Source: Methylocystis sp.
GTDB lineage: Bacteria > Pseudomonadota > Alphaproteobacteria > Rhizobiales > Beijerinckiaceae
Direction of reading: 5' to 3'
Assembly: GCA_016177005.1 (NCBI GenBank)
Contig: JACOWC010000055.1
Coordinates: forward strand, 1-41,052
DNA length: 41,052 nucleotides
The translations under genes and the position numbers were made by a program. Under the pieces are notes generated by a model. That model saw only the letters and a list, made by a program, of their open reading frames with translations. It made no database searches and was not told where the DNA came from. Of this stretch, positions 18,454 to 30,294 are shown piece after piece. The stretch's first letter is position 1. Every line of letters starts with the position of its first letter.

Positions 18454-20925
18454 TCAATCCGTCTTTCTTGGCGCTCTGCCGAGACGCTTTTCCAACTCGA
18501 CGATGCGCCGCGTCGTCTGCAAAACCGTGTCGGGGTTGAGGCTGATCGAGTCGATTCCCAGGCGCACCAAGAACTCGGCGATTTCCGGATAATCCGAGGG
18601 CGCCTGGCCGCAGATTCCGCAGTGACGGCCGTTGCGCTTGGCCCCGTCGATCGCCAAGCGAATGATCTCCTTGACCCCCTCATCGCGTTCGTCGAAGTCG
18701 AAGGCGACGATTTCCGAGTCGCGGTCGACGCCAAGCGTCAGTTGCGTCAGATCGTTGGAGCCGATCGAAAATCCGTCGAAATGTTCGGAGAAGCGATCGA
18801 CCAACAGGACGTTGTTTGGGATTTCGCACATCACATAAATTTCGAGTCCGTTCTTGCCGCGTTCGAGACCAAGCTCCCGCATGAGAGAAAGGACCTTCTC
18901 CGCCTCATCGATGCGGCGGCAGAAGGGAATCATCAGCTTGACGTTGGTCAGGCCCATGTCTTCGCGCACGCGATTCATCGCCGCGCATTCAAGCGCGAAG
19001 CCTTCCCGATAGGCGGGGTGCGCGTAGCGCGAAGCGCCACGAAAGCCGATCATCGGATTTGCTTCATGAGCTTCGAAAACCGCGCCGCCGAGTAATGACG
19101 CATATTCATTGCTCTTGAAGTCGGACATGCGCACGACAACGGGCTTGGGATAAAACGCCGCCGCGATCGCGCCGACTCCTTCCGACAGCCGCTTGACGAA
19201 GAATTCGGCGGGGCTCGCATAATTGGCGGTCAGTCTCGCAATTTCGGCCCGTTCGCCCGCCTCAAGCCGCTCGGGGTGCACGAGCGCCATCGGATGCGCC
19301 TTGATCGAGTCGGCGATGATGAACTCCATGCGCGCGAGACCGACGCCGTCATTGGGCAAGGCGGCGAGATTGAAAGCGCTGTCGGGATTGCCGACGTTCA
19401 TCATCACGTGAGTGGCGGGCTTCGCCAGAGTCGAAAGATTGACTCTCTCCACCTCGAACTCGATCGGGCCTTCGTAGACCTTCCCGACGTCGCCTTCGGC
19501 GCAGCTGACGGAGAGAAGGTCGCCGGTGCGGATGAGGCGCGTCGCCGCGTCGGTGCCGACGATCGCGGGAATGCCAAGTTCGCGCGCGACGATCGCCGCA
19601 TGGCAGGTGCGCCCGCCGCGGTTCGTCACGATGGCCGCGGCCGATTTCATCACCGTCCCCCAATCGGGCGACGTGGTGTCGGCGACGAGGATCTCGCCCG
19701 GAAGGAACGTCGAGAGCGCATTGGCGTGTTCAATCACCCGCGCCTTGCCGCTGGCGATCTTGGCGCCGACCGCGCGTCCTTCGATTTTCACTGCGCCGTG
19801 CTTCGTCACCTTGTAGATTTCAGCGATGTTCCGGTCGCGGCGAGACGCGACCGTTTCAGGGCGCGCCTGCACGATGTAAAGCCGGCCGTCGACGCCGTCC
19901 TTGGCCCATTCGATGTCCATGGGACGGCGCGCGCCGGCTTTGGCGCTATAATGGTCCTCGATGTCCATCGCCTGTCCGGCCAGCGTCAGCGCCTCTTCGT
20001 CGGATATGCAGAATTTCTCTCTTTCCTTGACGTCAGTCGGAACGTTGTGCGTCGTCGCCCTGCCGCGGTCGGAAAACACCATCCTGATTTTTTTTGCCCC
20101 CAGCGCGCGCTTCAAGACGGCGCGCTTGCCCTGCCGATAGGTGGGCTTGAACACGTAAAATTCGTCTGGATCGACCGCGCCCTGCACCACGTTCTCGCCA
20201 AGACCGTAGGCGCCGGTGATGAATACGACGTCCTCGAATCCGCTTTCGGTGTCGATCGTGAAGATGACGCCGGACGCGGCCATATCCGACCGCGCCATTT
20301 TCATCACGCCGACGGAGTTGAACACCTTGAAATGATCGAAGCCGTTGTCGATGCGGTAGCGGATGGCGCGGTCGGTGAACAGGCTCGCGAAGCAATGACG
20401 AACGGCGTCGAGGACGGCGGCGGCGCCGCGCACATTGAGATAGGTGTCATGCTGGCCGGCGAAACTTGCGCTTGGCAAATCTTCGGCGGTCGCCGAGGAA
20501 CGTATGGCGACCGTCAAGTCGGCGCCATATTCTTCGGTGAGGCGGGCCAGGGCGCCGCGAATTTCGGCATCGAGATCGGGCGGCGTTTGCGCGCTGTAGA
20601 CGATCTCGCGCGCCGACGCCGCTCGCTTCGCGAGATCGTCGACGTCGGCCGCATTCAGGCCCTCGAGCGCCTGCTCAAGGGCGGTCCAGACGCCTGCATG
20701 GTCGAGCGTATAGCGATAGGCTTCAGCGGTGACGGCGAAGCCATTGGGCACGAGGATGCCTTTCGCCGTCAGCTCCCTGTACATTTCGCCAAGCGATGCG
20801 TTCTTGCCGCCCACGAGCGGCACGTCGGCGATGCCGACCTCGTCGAAAAAGCGAATAAAGCGCTGGGGCGCCGGATGCGCCAGCCCTGCATCTCGGGAAA
20901 TCGCGGAGTCGGCCATTGTGTTCAT
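18454..20925 (-). CDS. ppsA: Phosphoenolpyruvate synthase (pyruvate, water dikinase)
   Basis: [44 protein letters not shown], catalytic His region [25 protein letters not shown]-terminal [16 protein letters not shown] and [12 protein letters not shown]. Confidence 0.95.
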   Translation of the reverse strand: MNTMADSAISRDAGLAHPAPQRFIRFFDEVGIADVPLVGGKNASLGEMYRELTAKGILVPNGFAVTAEAYRYTLDHAGVWTALEQALEGLNAADVDDLAKRAASAREIVYSAQTPPDLDAEIRGALARLTEEYGADLTVAIRSSATAEDLPSASFAGQHDTYLNVRGAAAVLDAVRHCFASLFTDRAIRYRIDNGFDHFKVFNSVGVMKMARSDMAASGVIFTIDTESGFEDVVFITGAYGLGENVVQGAVDPDEFYVFKPTYRQGKRAVLKRALGAKKIRMVFSDRGRATTHNVPTDVKEREKFCISDEEALTLAGQAMDIEDHYSAKAGARRPMDIEWAKDGVDGRLYIVQARPETVASRRDRNIAEIYKVTKHGAVKIEGRAVGAKIASGKARVIEHANALSTFLPGEILVADTTSPDWGTVMKSAAAIVTNRGGRTCHAAIVARELGIPAIVGTDAATRLIRTGDLLSVSCAEGDVGKVYEGPIEFEVERVNLSTLAKPATHVMMNVGNPDSAFNLAALPNDGVGLARMEFIIADSIKAHPMALVHPERLEAGERAEIARLTANYASPAEFFVKRLSEGVGAIAAAFYPKPVVVRMSDFKSNEYASLLGGAVFEAHEANPMIGFRGASRYAHPAYREGFALECAAMNRVREDMGLTNVKLMIPFCRRIDEAEKVLSLMRELGLERGKNGLEIYVMCEIPNNVLLVDRFSEHFDGFSIGSNDLTQLTLGVDRDSEIVAFDFDERDEGVKEIIRLAIDGAKRNGRHCGICGQAPSDYPEIAEFLVRLGIDSISLNPDTVLQTTRRIVELEKRLGRAPRKTD

Positions 20926-21157
20926 GATGAGCTCTTGTTGGTCAGGGTCCGAGCGTGTGCCGGCTGAGCCTATTGGGCCACAATTATTGCAGGCGCGCGG
21001 CGATAATCAGCGCATGCGCGGAATTTCTGCGAGCGGGACGTGTTTTTGGTCGCAGCGGCGATCGTATTGGCTTAATTACTGGCTTATGGAGGCCGTTTCT
21101 GTCCTATGAGGGATGCTCACCTCGCTCGCCGGAGCCAAAACTAGACCTAGCGGTCGA

Positions 21158-21212
21158 GATTTGGCCGGATTCTTGACCATAATGAGAATCTGACCGGACG
21201 GCTGGCCAAATC
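21158..21212. promoter_or_regulatory. Nested inverted repeat upstream of the coiled-coil gene
   Basis: GATTTGGCC...GGCCAAATC (9-bp arms) enclosing GATTCT...AGAATC, ending 28 nt before the ATG at 21241. Confidence 0.5.
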
Positions 21213-21240
21213 CAGCTCAAGCGATGTCGGAGGGCGCCAA

Positions 21241-21762
21241 ATGGATTCCCTGGATCTGGATCAGGTGATGGACGAAATCATCCCAAGAGGAGACAACAGG
21301 CCCCCAGCGCCGCCGGCGGCGAGTTTTCCGGCCCGTCAGCGGCTGCGCCCCCCGGACGACGCCATGGCGGCGCTGGACCTCGTGTCCCAGGCCGCCGCCG
21401 CGATAAAGGAGCTTGAAAAGCAGTCCGCTCAGGCGGTGGCGCGGGCGCACACCACCGCCAATGCGGTGCGAGAGAAGCTGGAGCGCGCCGAGGAGCGCGG
21501 CGATCACGCCGAAGCGGCGCTGCGCAAATCGGAAGCCGAAGCCGCCGAACTCTCCGCGGCGCTCGTTCAGACGCGCAACGATATCGAGACGCTGCAGTCG
21601 CTGCTCGCGGCGCGGCAGGCCGAGCTTGCGGCCATGGAGCAGCGGGCGATGGTCGCGGAGCAGCGCGCCGCTGAATCGGACGCTGCAATGCAAAGGATTG
21701 TCGACGCGATTCGAACGCAGCTTCCAGTCAAGGTCGCCGAACAAGCCAAACCCGCCGCCTGA
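21241..21762 (+). CDS. Hypothetical coiled-coil protein, 173 aa
   Basis: Heptad-like, Ala/Glu-rich KELEKQSAQAVARAHTTANAVREKLERAEERGDHAEAALRKSEAEAAELSAAL...; no family recognised. Confidence 0.7.
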   Translation: MDSLDLDQVMDEIIPRGDNRPPAPPAASFPARQRLRPPDDAMAALDLVSQAAAAIKELEKQSAQAVARAHTTANAVREKLERAEERGDHAEAALRKSEAEAAELSAALVQTRNDIETLQSLLAARQAELAAMEQRAMVAEQRAAESDAAMQRIVDAIRTQLPVKVAEQAKPAA

Positions 21763-21943
21763 GGCGCAATCAGAGCCGCAGAGCCGCCCCGCCATCGGGC
21801 AAAGCTGACGGCCCCTCCCTGCGCCTTCGAAGGCGACGTATAGGCTCGGCGCCGCCAAAGCGCGCGCACAGCTTTAAAGATTGATTAATTTATCTGCATC
21901 CGCTTGCGCGCCGCGGGCCTATCCGGTCGTCGGCGCTCGATTT

Positions 21944-23956
21944 TCAGCCGCCAAAAAACCCGCGCATCGCGGCGAACAGGCCCTTCCGGCTTGCCGCTGG
22001 CGGGGGCGCTTGCGTAACGCTTTCGGCTTGGCGCCGCTCGGCGTCGAGTTCGACGCCGGCGCGGGCGACGAGCGCGGCGAGGGTCGGCGCTTCATGCGCA
22101 GGCGCCCAGCCGCCGGCGCGCCGCAAGTCGAGATAGGCGTCGAGCATGTCGGCGGCGTCCGTCGCGCCCGCTTCGGCAAAATGCGCCCGCGCCTGCTCCA
22201 CCGCAGCGGCGTCGGCGATGACGCGCGCCGCATGCGCCGCTTCGCGCCGGACGCCGTCGTCGATCGCCAGAGCGATCCGCGCCTCGCGCAGCGCGGCGAC
22301 TTCGGGCTCTTTCAAGAGCGCGCGCATAAGCCGCGCCTCCTGCATGGCGTCAATGCCCGCGGGGGCCATGCCGCGCGCGCCGCAGGCCTCAAGATAGCGC
22401 GCAAGGAGAGAGGGCGCGCCGCGCGCGCCGGGGGCTTCGGCGCAAGGATGCGCGGACTGCGCGAATTCGCCGCCACGCGCGATCGCCGCCGCTAGCGCCG
22501 GGTCGGCGCAAAAAGCGCCATAGCCGCCGAACTGCTGCAGCCCTGTGCGGGCCGGCCCGGTCGCGTCGATGACAAGCGCGGCGAAACTCGTCTGCGCCAG
22601 AGGCTCCAGCGTATCCCACAGGCCGGGCGGCTCGAAGCGGGCGGCGACTTCGGCGCGCGCGAGGGCGCCGTTCAGCGATGCGACAAGCTTGTCGCACCGG
22701 CTTTTCAGCCCGGCGGCGCGTTCGGCCACGGCGCGGGCGGCGGCGCCGGTCGCGCCGCGTGCGGCGTCGGCGGCGCGGCGCATCAGCTCGTCGACAAGTC
22801 CTTCGTCTGCCGTCGGGCGATGCGGCGCAAGTCCGTCGCCCTCGACGCGAAACAGCCGGACATAGACGGGACCGCCCGGATCGACCGGCGCCACGCCGAG
22901 GTCTCCGGGCCCAGCGGCCGGGCAGACGAGGCCGACGTCGTCGCCAAGCGCCGCGCCGTAAAATTCAATCTCGACAATCTCGCCCATGCCGGGCGCGCTC
23001 TTTTCGCGGCTGCGGCGCAGCGCGACGCCGTCGACTTCCGCCTCTTCAGGATCGATGAGCAGCGAAAGAAGATTGCCGACGACGATCGGCTCCGCAGTTT
23101 CCGCGGCGTCGGGATGTTCATGAGGATCTCCCGTCGCCTGTCGCAGGTCCTCGAAGGCGAGCGGATCGACGGCGGGCTCCCCCGCCACGCGCTGATCGAG
23201 CGTCCAGCCTTTCAGCCGTCGGCGCTGGTTCATCGCCAGCGCCACGCTGCATCGGCCGAGCAATGTGGCGCTCTCTTCGATTGAATCAGGAATGCGCAGG
23301 CGAAGGATGACGCGCGGCGAACCTGTCTCGCGCAGCCAATGCTCCATGATGGCGAACGGCGCCTCGCGCGCGTCGCCCGCCGCCGGCGTGTCGAAAGGCG
23401 CCGCCTCCAGGACGAGCCTGCTTTGATAGGCTGGGAAAACGCGGCGCGCCGGCGCGAGGCGAATGACGACGGCGTTATCGGCGCGTTCGACGGCGCGGCG
23501 CTGGCCGATCGCCCAGACCAGTCTTGCGCCGGCCGCCCCGGTTTGCTCGCGCGACAGCCTCTCGACGTCGCCGCGCGCCGGAAACGCCGCCAGTCGAAAG
23601 GCCACGGGCTCGGCGCCGCCGGCGTCCGGCAGCATCGTCAGGAGCAAGCGCCAATCCGCGCCTTGCGGCAGGTCGCGTTCCGCAGCGAGCGCCAGGGCGA
23701 GTTCGCCGCCGTCGGCGCTGGTCAGCCGGACAAATCGGTGGTCGGGCGGCAGGTCAAGGATGATGATGCGCGAGCGCCAGCGCGCGGCGTCGATGACGTC
23801 GACGAGGGCGGCGCTGGTAAAGCGCTCATCGCGCGCCGAGAAGACCGTCAGTTCCGGACGCGCCGCCGAGGCGGTCGCGCGATCGGCCCCGTCGAACCAG
23901 CCAATGGCCAGTCTGCGCCGCCCATCCCAGAAATAATCGAACTGCTCCCTCCACAT
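21944..23956 (-). CDS. Hypothetical protein, about 670 aa (ORF extends to 24115), no family recognised, next to dTDP-rhamnose genes
   Basis: Long ORF; plausible start MWREQFDYFWDGRRRLAIGWFDGAD; N-terminal half beta-rich-looking, C-terminal half Ala-rich helical, ends RKGLFAAMRGFFGG. Confidence 0.7.
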   Translation of the reverse strand: MWREQFDYFWDGRRRLAIGWFDGADRATASAARPELTVFSARDERFTSAALVDVIDAARWRSRIIILDLPPDHRFVRLTSADGGELALALAAERDLPQGADWRLLLTMLPDAGGAEPVAFRLAAFPARGDVERLSREQTGAAGARLVWAIGQRRAVERADNAVVIRLAPARRVFPAYQSRLVLEAAPFDTPAAGDAREAPFAIMEHWLRETGSPRVILRLRIPDSIEESATLLGRCSVALAMNQRRRLKGWTLDQRVAGEPAVDPLAFEDLRQATGDPHEHPDAAETAEPIVVGNLLSLLIDPEEAEVDGVALRRSREKSAPGMGEIVEIEFYGAALGDDVGLVCPAAGPGDLGVAPVDPGGPVYVRLFRVEGDGLAPHRPTADEGLVDELMRRAADAARGATGAAARAVAERAAGLKSRCDKLVASLNGALARAEVAARFEPPGLWDTLEPLAQTSFAALVIDATGPARTGLQQFGGYGAFCADPALAAAIARGGEFAQSAHPCAEAPGARGAPSLLARYLEACGARGMAPAGIDAMQEARLMRALLKEPEVAALREARIALAIDDGVRREAAHAARVIADAAAVEQARAHFAEAGATDAADMLDAYLDLRRAGGWAPAHEAPTLAALVARAGVELDAERRQAESVTQAPPPAASRKGLFAAMRGFFGG

Positions 23957-24219
23957 TGACGGCCGCGCCCAAGGGTTGGCATGGCGCCGCCGCCATGCGA
24001 AGCTGAAGTCACAGGCAGCATATCCGCCCGGACGCCGGTCGCGCAATTCGCCGGCGAGCGGGCGCGCCGTCTCGCGCGCCGAAACTTGTGCAGAACCATG
24101 ACGTTGTTCCGCCACATAGTGCGCGTAAACGGCGAGAGCCGCGATCGGCGCCTTCGCCAGCCTTCGCCATGAGGCTCGCAGGATTTCAGGGCGCAGCGTT
24201 AGCTAACAGTGGGGCTTTA

Positions 24220-25293
24220 ATGAAAATCTTGATTACCGGGGGCGCGGGGTTCATCGGCTCGGCCGTTGCGCGCGGCGCCATCCGCAAGGGCGTTGATCAG
24301 GTTCTCGTGCTCGACAAACTCACCTATGCGGGAAATCTCGCCTCGCTGCGGCCGGTCGCCGACAGTCGGCGTTTTTCGTTCCTGCAGGCCGATATCTGCG
24401 ACGCCGGCGCGGTCACGCGCGCTTTCGCCGATTTTCAGCCCGACGTCGTCATGCACCTGGCCGCCGAAAGCCATGTCGATCGCTCGATCGACGGGCCGGC
24501 CGCCTTCATTGAAACCAATGTCGTCGGCACATTTGTCATGCTCCGGGCGGCGCTCGACTATTGGCGCGGGCTCGATCACGCCCGCGCGCGCGACTTCCGG
24601 TTCATGCATATCTCCACCGACGAGGTTTTCGGCGCGCTCGGCGCGGAAGGCCTCTTTTGTGAAGACACGCCCTATGCGCCCACGTCGCCCTATTCGGCGT
24701 CAAAGGCGGGCTCGGACCATCTCGTTCGCGCCTGGCGTCATACCTACGGGCTTCCGACGATCGTCACCAATTGCTCGAACAACTACGGCCCGTATCACTT
24801 TCCCGAAAAACTCATCCCGCTCACCATCATCAATGCGATCGAGGAGAAGCCGCTGCCCGTCTATGGCCGCGGCGAAAATGTGCGCGACTGGCTCTATGTC
24901 GAGGATCACGCCTCGGCGCTGATGCGCGTGGCGCGCGAAGGCCAGGTCGGCGAATCCTATAACGTCGGCGGACGCAACGAATGGCGCAATATCGACGTGG
25001 TCGAAGCGATCTGCGAATTGATGGACGAATTCCGCCCGCGGCGCGCCGGATCGCATCGCGACCTTATCGCCTTCGTCGCCGATCGGCCGGGACATGATCT
25101 GCGCTACGCGATCGACGCCTCGAAGATCGAGCGCGAACTCGGATGGCGGCCGGTCGAGCGATTCGAAACCGGTCTTCGCAAGACCGTGCGCTGGTATTTG
25201 GACAATCCGGACTGGTGGCAGGCGATCCGCTCAGGCGCCTATCGCGGCGAGCGCCTCGGCGTGCTTGCCGATCAAGAAGAAGCGGTTGCCTGA
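24220..25293 (+). CDS. rfbB: dTDP-glucose 4,6-dehydratase
   Basis: [67 protein letters not shown]. Confidence 0.95.
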   Translation: MKILITGGAGFIGSAVARGAIRKGVDQVLVLDKLTYAGNLASLRPVADSRRFSFLQADICDAGAVTRAFADFQPDVVMHLAAESHVDRSIDGPAAFIETNVVGTFVMLRAALDYWRGLDHARARDFRFMHISTDEVFGALGAEGLFCEDTPYAPTSPYSASKAGSDHLVRAWRHTYGLPTIVTNCSNNYGPYHFPEKLIPLTIINAIEEKPLPVYGRGENVRDWLYVEDHASALMRVAREGQVGESYNVGGRNEWRNIDVVEAICELMDEFRPRRAGSHRDLIAFVADRPGHDLRYAIDASKIERELGWRPVERFETGLRKTVRWYLDNPDWWQAIRSGAYRGERLGVLADQEEAVA

Positions 25294-25312
25294 AGCGCGG
25301 TTGGGGGACGGT

Positions 25313-25864
25313 TTGTTTGAAGATCTGGAGTTGTCGGGGCTGAAGCTCGTTACGCCTAAGAAATTCGGCGATGAGCGCGGCTTTTTTTGCGAAACGCATA
25401 ATGAAAGGACCTGGGCGAACGCCGGACTGAATTTCAGATTCGTCCAGGACAATCATTCGCTGTCGCGCGACGTCGGCACGGTGCGCGGATTGCATTTCCA
25501 GACCGAGCCGTTCGCGCAGGACAAGCTCGTTCGCGTGGTCGGCGGCGCAATTCTCGACGTCGCCGTCGATCTGCGGCGGTCGTCGCCGACATTCGGACGT
25601 CATGTCGTCGTCGAGCTTTCGAGAGAGAACTGGCGCCAACTATTCATTCCCATCGGATTCGCGCATGGCTTCGTCACGCTCGAGCCTGACACGGAAGTCA
25701 TCTACAAGGTGACGAACTTTTATTCGCCGCAGCATGATTGCGGCGTCGCCTGGGACGACCCGGACATCGGCGTCGACTGGCCGGTCGCCCCAGAACGCGC
25801 CGTGTTGTCGGAAAGGGATCGCAAATGGCCGCGGCTGCGTGACCTGCCGGAGGTTTTCGCTTAA
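25313..25864 (+). CDS. rfbC: dTDP-4-dehydrorhamnose 3,5-epimerase
   Basis: FGDERGFFCETHNERTWA, FVQDNHSLSRDVGTVRGLHFQ, VDLRRSSPTFG, IPIGFAHGFVTL. Likely TTG start at 25313 (GGGGG just upstream); alternative TTG at 25301. Confidence 0.92.
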   Translation: MFEDLELSGLKLVTPKKFGDERGFFCETHNERTWANAGLNFRFVQDNHSLSRDVGTVRGLHFQTEPFAQDKLVRVVGGAILDVAVDLRRSSPTFGRHVVVELSRENWRQLFIPIGFAHGFVTLEPDTEVIYKVTNFYSPQHDCGVAWDDPDIGVDWPVAPERAVLSERDRKWPRLRDLPEVFA

Positions 25865-26755
25865 GTGGGCAAGTTGAGGCGCATCGCCGTCACCGGACTC
25901 ACCGGTCAGGTCGTCAGCTCGCTCATCGAACGGGCGCCAAACGGCGTTGAAATGCTTGCGCTCGGCCGGCCCCGTTTCGATCTCTCCTCGCGAGACATGG
26001 TTCTCGCGTCGCTGCGCAGCGTGCGCTGCGACGCCATCGTCAACGCCGCCGCTTACACGCAAGTCGATAAAGCCGAAAGCGAGCCGGAGGCGGCGATGGC
26101 CGTCAACGGCGCGGGCGCAGGCTACGTCGCCGAAACCGCATCCGAGCTGAAGACGCCGCTGCTGCATCTTTCGACCGACTATGTGTTCGACGGGACGCTT
26201 GATCGCCCCTATCGCGAAGACGACGAGCCGCACCCGACCGGCGCCTATGGACGTTCAAAGCTTGAGGGCGAAAAGCAGATTGCGGCGCGCTGCGACAATT
26301 GCGTCATTTTGCGCACCGCCTGGGTCTACAGCCCGTTTGGCGCCAATTTCGTCAAGACGATGCTGCGTCTCGGGGAGACGCGCGATGAAATCGGCGTCGT
26401 CGCCGATCAGATCGGCAATCCGACGAGCGCGCTGGACATCGCCGACGCGCTGCTCGCGATCGCCGAAAGACTGATCGACGACTCCGATTCCCGCCTGCGC
26501 GGCGTTTTCCACATGACCGGCCAGGGCGAAGCAAGCTGGGCCGATATGGCGCAAGCGATCTTTTCCGCGGCGCAGACGCACGGCCGCAGGCCCGTCCGCA
26601 TCAAGCGCATCGCCACCGCGGACTATCCGACGCCGGCTAGCCGGCCGGCGAATTCCCGGCTCGACAACGCCAAACTCAACGCCAACTACGGGATCGCGCT
26701 GCCGAACTGGCGTGATTCCGTGAACGCGTGCGTCGCCAGATTAATTCCAAACTGA
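25865..26755 (+). CDS. rfbD: dTDP-4-dehydrorhamnose reductase
   Basis: [53 protein letters not shown] start directly after the rfbC stop. Confidence 0.94.
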   Translation: MGKLRRIAVTGLTGQVVSSLIERAPNGVEMLALGRPRFDLSSRDMVLASLRSVRCDAIVNAAAYTQVDKAESEPEAAMAVNGAGAGYVAETASELKTPLLHLSTDYVFDGTLDRPYREDDEPHPTGAYGRSKLEGEKQIAARCDNCVILRTAWVYSPFGANFVKTMLRLGETRDEIGVVADQIGNPTSALDIADALLAIAERLIDDSDSRLRGVFHMTGQGEASWADMAQAIFSAAQTHGRRPVRIKRIATADYPTPASRPANSRLDNAKLNANYGIALPNWRDSVNACVARLIPN

Positions 26756-26766
26756 ACAGGATACCC

Positions 26767-27684
26767 ATGCGCGGCATCATTCTCGCCGGAGGAAGCGGCA
26801 CAAGGCTGCATCCGATGACGTTGGTTACGTCGAAGCAATTGCTTCCCGTCTACGACAAGCCGATGATCTATTATCCGCTCAGCACGCTGATGCTGGCCGG
26901 CGTTCGCGAAATCCTGATCATCACCACGCCGGAAGACCTGCTGTCCTTCAAGCGGCTGCTCGGCGGCGGCGCGCAATGGGGTCTGTCGCTGTCTTACGCC
27001 GTGCAGCCTCGGCCGGAGGGGCTGGCGCAGGCCTATCTCATCGGCGCCGATTTCGTCGGAGGCGCGCGTTCGGTGCTCATCCTCGGCGACAATATTTTTT
27101 ACGGCCATGGCCTGCCGGACGCGCTGAGCAAATCGTCATGCGGCGCGGCCACGGTATTTGCCTATCATGTGCGCGATCCGGAGCGATATGGGGTGGTCGA
27201 ATTCGATTCAGCCGGCCGCGCGATCTCGATCGAAGAAAAGCCGCCGCAACCCAGATCGAATTGGGCGGTGACCGGCCTCTATTTTTATGACGAACGCGCT
27301 CCGGAATTCGCGGCGCGACTAAAGCCTTCCCCGCGCGGCGAATTGGAGATCACCGATCTCAACCGAATCTATCTCGAGCTCGGCGAACTCCAGGTCGCTC
27401 GACTTGGCCGCGGTTTCGCGTGGCTCGACACCGGCACGCCAGAGGCGCTGATCGAGGCGGGAGAATATGTGCGCGCGATCGAACAGCGCCAGGGACAGCG
27501 CGTGGCCTGCCTTGAAGAGATCGCCTTCCGGGCGGGGTGGATCGACGCCGCGCAGGTGCGCACAGCGTCGTCGAAACTCTCCAAGAGCGGCTATGGTCAA
27601 TATGTCTCGCAGGTGCTCGCGGAAATGGACCGGGAGTTCTCGCCTGTCGACAAAAGCGGCGAAGCCACTGCGCGGCGCAATTGA
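26767..27684 (+). CDS. rfbA: Glucose-1-phosphate thymidylyltransferase
   Basis: [74 protein letters not shown]. Confidence 0.96.
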   Translation: MRGIILAGGSGTRLHPMTLVTSKQLLPVYDKPMIYYPLSTLMLAGVREILIITTPEDLLSFKRLLGGGAQWGLSLSYAVQPRPEGLAQAYLIGADFVGGARSVLILGDNIFYGHGLPDALSKSSCGAATVFAYHVRDPERYGVVEFDSAGRAISIEEKPPQPRSNWAVTGLYFYDERAPEFAARLKPSPRGELEITDLNRIYLELGELQVARLGRGFAWLDTGTPEALIEAGEYVRAIEQRQGQRVACLEEIAFRAGWIDAAQVRTASSKLSKSGYGQYVSQVLAEMDREFSPVDKSGEATARRN

Positions 27685-30104
27685 GCGGCGACCGCTGTGG
27701 GTTCGAAAAGACGCGTTGAGTCAGCCGACGGCGCCGAATGACGTTGGCGCGCGATGGTGGCGCCAACGAGAGGCTCCATGCGTCTGACGGCGTCCTCGAT
27801 CGAATCGGCAAGCGAGGCGGGATCAAGCCGGTCGGGCGCGACAATGTTGTCGAACCGGCGGCGCAAATCCTTTCCCGCAAACGTGTTGGAGATCGTCGCA
27901 AGGCCCGCTTCCGCCATTTCGAGCGGCGGATAGCTCGGGTGGGGAGAGATCATGAGCGAAACGCCGACGAGCGCGCGACTGAGGTAGTCGGCATAATCGT
28001 CGAGACCGGCCTTTCCGCCAACAGTCGCGTTCTGCACCGGATAGAGAAGCCAATCCGGAAAATCCTCGCCGAGGAATACGATGTTCCAGCGGCTGGCGCG
28101 AATCGGATCGCGTTGCTGCCAAATGACGAGCGCAGCGCAAATCAGTTCGAAGGCGTTGCGCGCGACTTTTTCCCGGCCGTAAACGAGCATAATCGGTTCT
28201 CGCGCGACATTCGCAAGCCGCTCGCTGATGCGTTCGTTCAGCTTGTAGGGAACATAATAGGCGTCACGGAACCGATACCTTTCGGTCATCTCGGAGAAAA
28301 GCTCTTCGGAGTTAATGATCGCGATCGTCTGATCGCCGTGATGATAGGTGGCTTCGGCAAGACAGTATTTCGCGCCGCGCCCGTAGAAATTCGGCTCGTC
28401 GTCCTGGATGAGGTAGACGAAAGGTCGCGCGCCGCCGAAATAACGCGCCCGCTCACGCTCCATGGCGAGAGCGAATTCCGCGGTCCACCAGGCGGTGGCG
28501 AAAAAAATGTCGTTGGCGCGCAGGTTCAGCCTGCCGCCCTCCCGTTCATTGGCGTCGACGAGCGCCGCCTTCTCGGCGTCGAGGCTCGCCGCATAAGGAA
28601 CGGGCGTATAGCCGGGCAGCAGCGCATAGGCGTCGGGCTCGATATCCGCGTCGGTCACGACGATGCGCGCGTCGAAGGCGTCGCCGAGTTCGGTCAGAAG
28701 CGCCGAAAAGAGCTTCATCGCGGTCGCAATCCCACCGAAGGTTTGCTGCGGATTGACGGTCGGGGTCAGCAGCGTCAGGCGCGGCCGATCATTGCGCGAG
28801 GGATAGGACAGGAGAGGCCGCGTTTCGGCGATCACTGTCGCATAGGCGTGGAAATTGGAGTCGACGCACGCCAGTGACGGCTGAAAGACCTTGAGCCGAT
28901 GCGTCGCCACGTCTTCGCGGCTGCGCACCGGCAGCAACGTATGGCCCATCGGATAGAGTTCGCGCTGCGCGACTTTGAGCCATTCGAAGCCGGCCGATTC
29001 GGCGATTAACAGCACAGAACGCTCGATGGCGTGGGCGAGGGTGCCGTCGACCTGGCCGCTCTCTTGCGGAAAGTCGGCAAAGTCGATGTCGAGGTCGAGC
29101 AGCGGACGGATCGCGGCGGTTCTCCCCCAGAACATCGAGCCTGAGGGAAATTCGAGCGTAAGATTCTTGTCGATCTCGACGTTGAGTCGCTTCAGCAGGT
29201 TTCGCGCCAGATCGTAATCATAGCCCCAATTCAAGATGCCGCGCAGTTCGAAAAGATGCTGGGGAAAAACGATGCCGAGCCTTGGATCGTCGAAAAGCGA
29301 CAAAATCGAACCGGCGATGGCCTCGGACCCGAGAAGATTGTCGAGAAGATAGTCGCGCCAGCGCGCCAACGCCTCGCCGCCATGCGGCGAGCGCTTGGTG
29401 TGAAGGTGGATAAAGAGTTCGTAATCGGCGTAGACGTCGCGAAACCCGAAGAATTTGGCGGCGATGTCGCGTCCGCGATTGGGACAGACGCGAGTCAGGA
29501 CCTTGCCCTTGCGCCAGTCGGCGCAGATCTTCTCGATCGCGCGTTGCTTTTCCTCGGTGTCGGTCGATATGCACAGATCGAGCGCGCCGGGAACATTGCC
29601 CAGCTTTTCGAGGACGAGCGGCAGCGCGTCCGGATAGAACGCGTGCACGATGGCGACGATCGAGCGCGCACGCTCGGGGGTGGCGTCATAGGCGAAAGGC
29701 GTTTCGAGCGCAAAATCCATTTCATTGACCGGGCGGCGGGATGGAACCACCCCGTCCGGCTTGGTCAGTTCATAGGAATAGTAATAGCTGATCGCCGCCT
29801 GCCGCAGCGGGTCGTTGATCTGATTGCGCCGTCGGCCCAGCGGCGGATCATATTGCGCGGCGATCTGGCGCAATACCGCGCCGCAGGCGGCGCGCAAGCC
29901 CTGTTCGCGCAGGAATCGCGGGCCGTCCCGCAAAATATCGCGCGGCGCAAGGAACACGCCGACCGGCGAATCGACGAGTTTCGCCAATTCGCGCATCGCC
30001 GCGCCGAAAAGCGCCACGGCGCCCCGAGACGTCAGGATAATGTAGCCGTTGCGCAGATGGCGGCGCACGCCTTGGAGGCGGGTCTCGGACTTCTTGTTCG
30101 TCAT
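27597..30104 (-). CDS. Rhamnan-synthesis-F-like protein fused to a C-terminal glycosyltransferase module
   Basis: RgpF-like [10 protein letters not shown].../[19 protein letters not shown]...[35 protein letters not shown]...; then [30 protein letters not shown]..., resembling WsaF-type glycosyltransferases. ORF extends to 30131; ATG at 30104 preferred. Confidence 0.82.
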   Translation of the reverse strand: MTNKKSETRLQGVRRHLRNGYIILTSRGAVALFGAAMRELAKLVDSPVGVFLAPRDILRDGPRFLREQGLRAACGAVLRQIAAQYDPPLGRRRNQINDPLRQAAISYYYSYELTKPDGVVPSRRPVNEMDFALETPFAYDATPERARSIVAIVHAFYPDALPLVLEKLGNVPGALDLCISTDTEEKQRAIEKICADWRKGKVLTRVCPNRGRDIAAKFFGFRDVYADYELFIHLHTKRSPHGGEALARWRDYLLDNLLGSEAIAGSILSLFDDPRLGIVFPQHLFELRGILNWGYDYDLARNLLKRLNVEIDKNLTLEFPSGSMFWGRTAAIRPLLDLDIDFADFPQESGQVDGTLAHAIERSVLLIAESAGFEWLKVAQRELYPMGHTLLPVRSREDVATHRLKVFQPSLACVDSNFHAYATVIAETRPLLSYPSRNDRPRLTLLTPTVNPQQTFGGIATAMKLFSALLTELGDAFDARIVVTDADIEPDAYALLPGYTPVPYAASLDAEKAALVDANEREGGRLNLRANDIFFATAWWTAEFALAMERERARYFGGARPFVYLIQDDEPNFYGRGAKYCLAEATYHHGDQTIAIINSEELFSEMTERYRFRDAYYVPYKLNERISERLANVAREPIMLVYGREKVARNAFELICAALVIWQQRDPIRASRWNIVFLGEDFPDWLLYPVQNATVGGKAGLDDYADYLSRALVGVSLMISPHPSYPPLEMAEAGLATISNTFAGKDLRRRFDNIVAPDRLDPASLADSIEDAVRRMEPLVGATIARQRHSAPSADSTRLFEPTAVAAQLRRAVASPLLSTGENSRSISASTCETY

Positions 30105-30294
30105 GGGCGCCTTACATTTGAGCTTCGGCAAGCGAGCGGCGCCGGAAATCTAGGAATTTCAATCGCCGGGCCTGAACGCCGTCGGTCGCTTCGCCATGAC
30201 TTAGCCAGAAATTCGGCGTAACGAAACCCCGGCGCGCACAGGGGGCTGCGCCTGGGGGAAAGGCGACGGAAAGACCGGCCGCCGCTCGGGAATC

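Noticed and set aside
19276-20967. 563-aa plus-strand ORF antisense to ppsA
   Set aside because: Shadow ORF of a strongly conserved CDS, no recognisable domain; GC-rich frame effect.
27738-30221. Long plus-strand ORFs (27738-28877, 29256-30221) within the RgpF-like gene
   Set aside because: Antisense shadow ORFs; the minus strand carries recognisable glycosyltransferase motifs.
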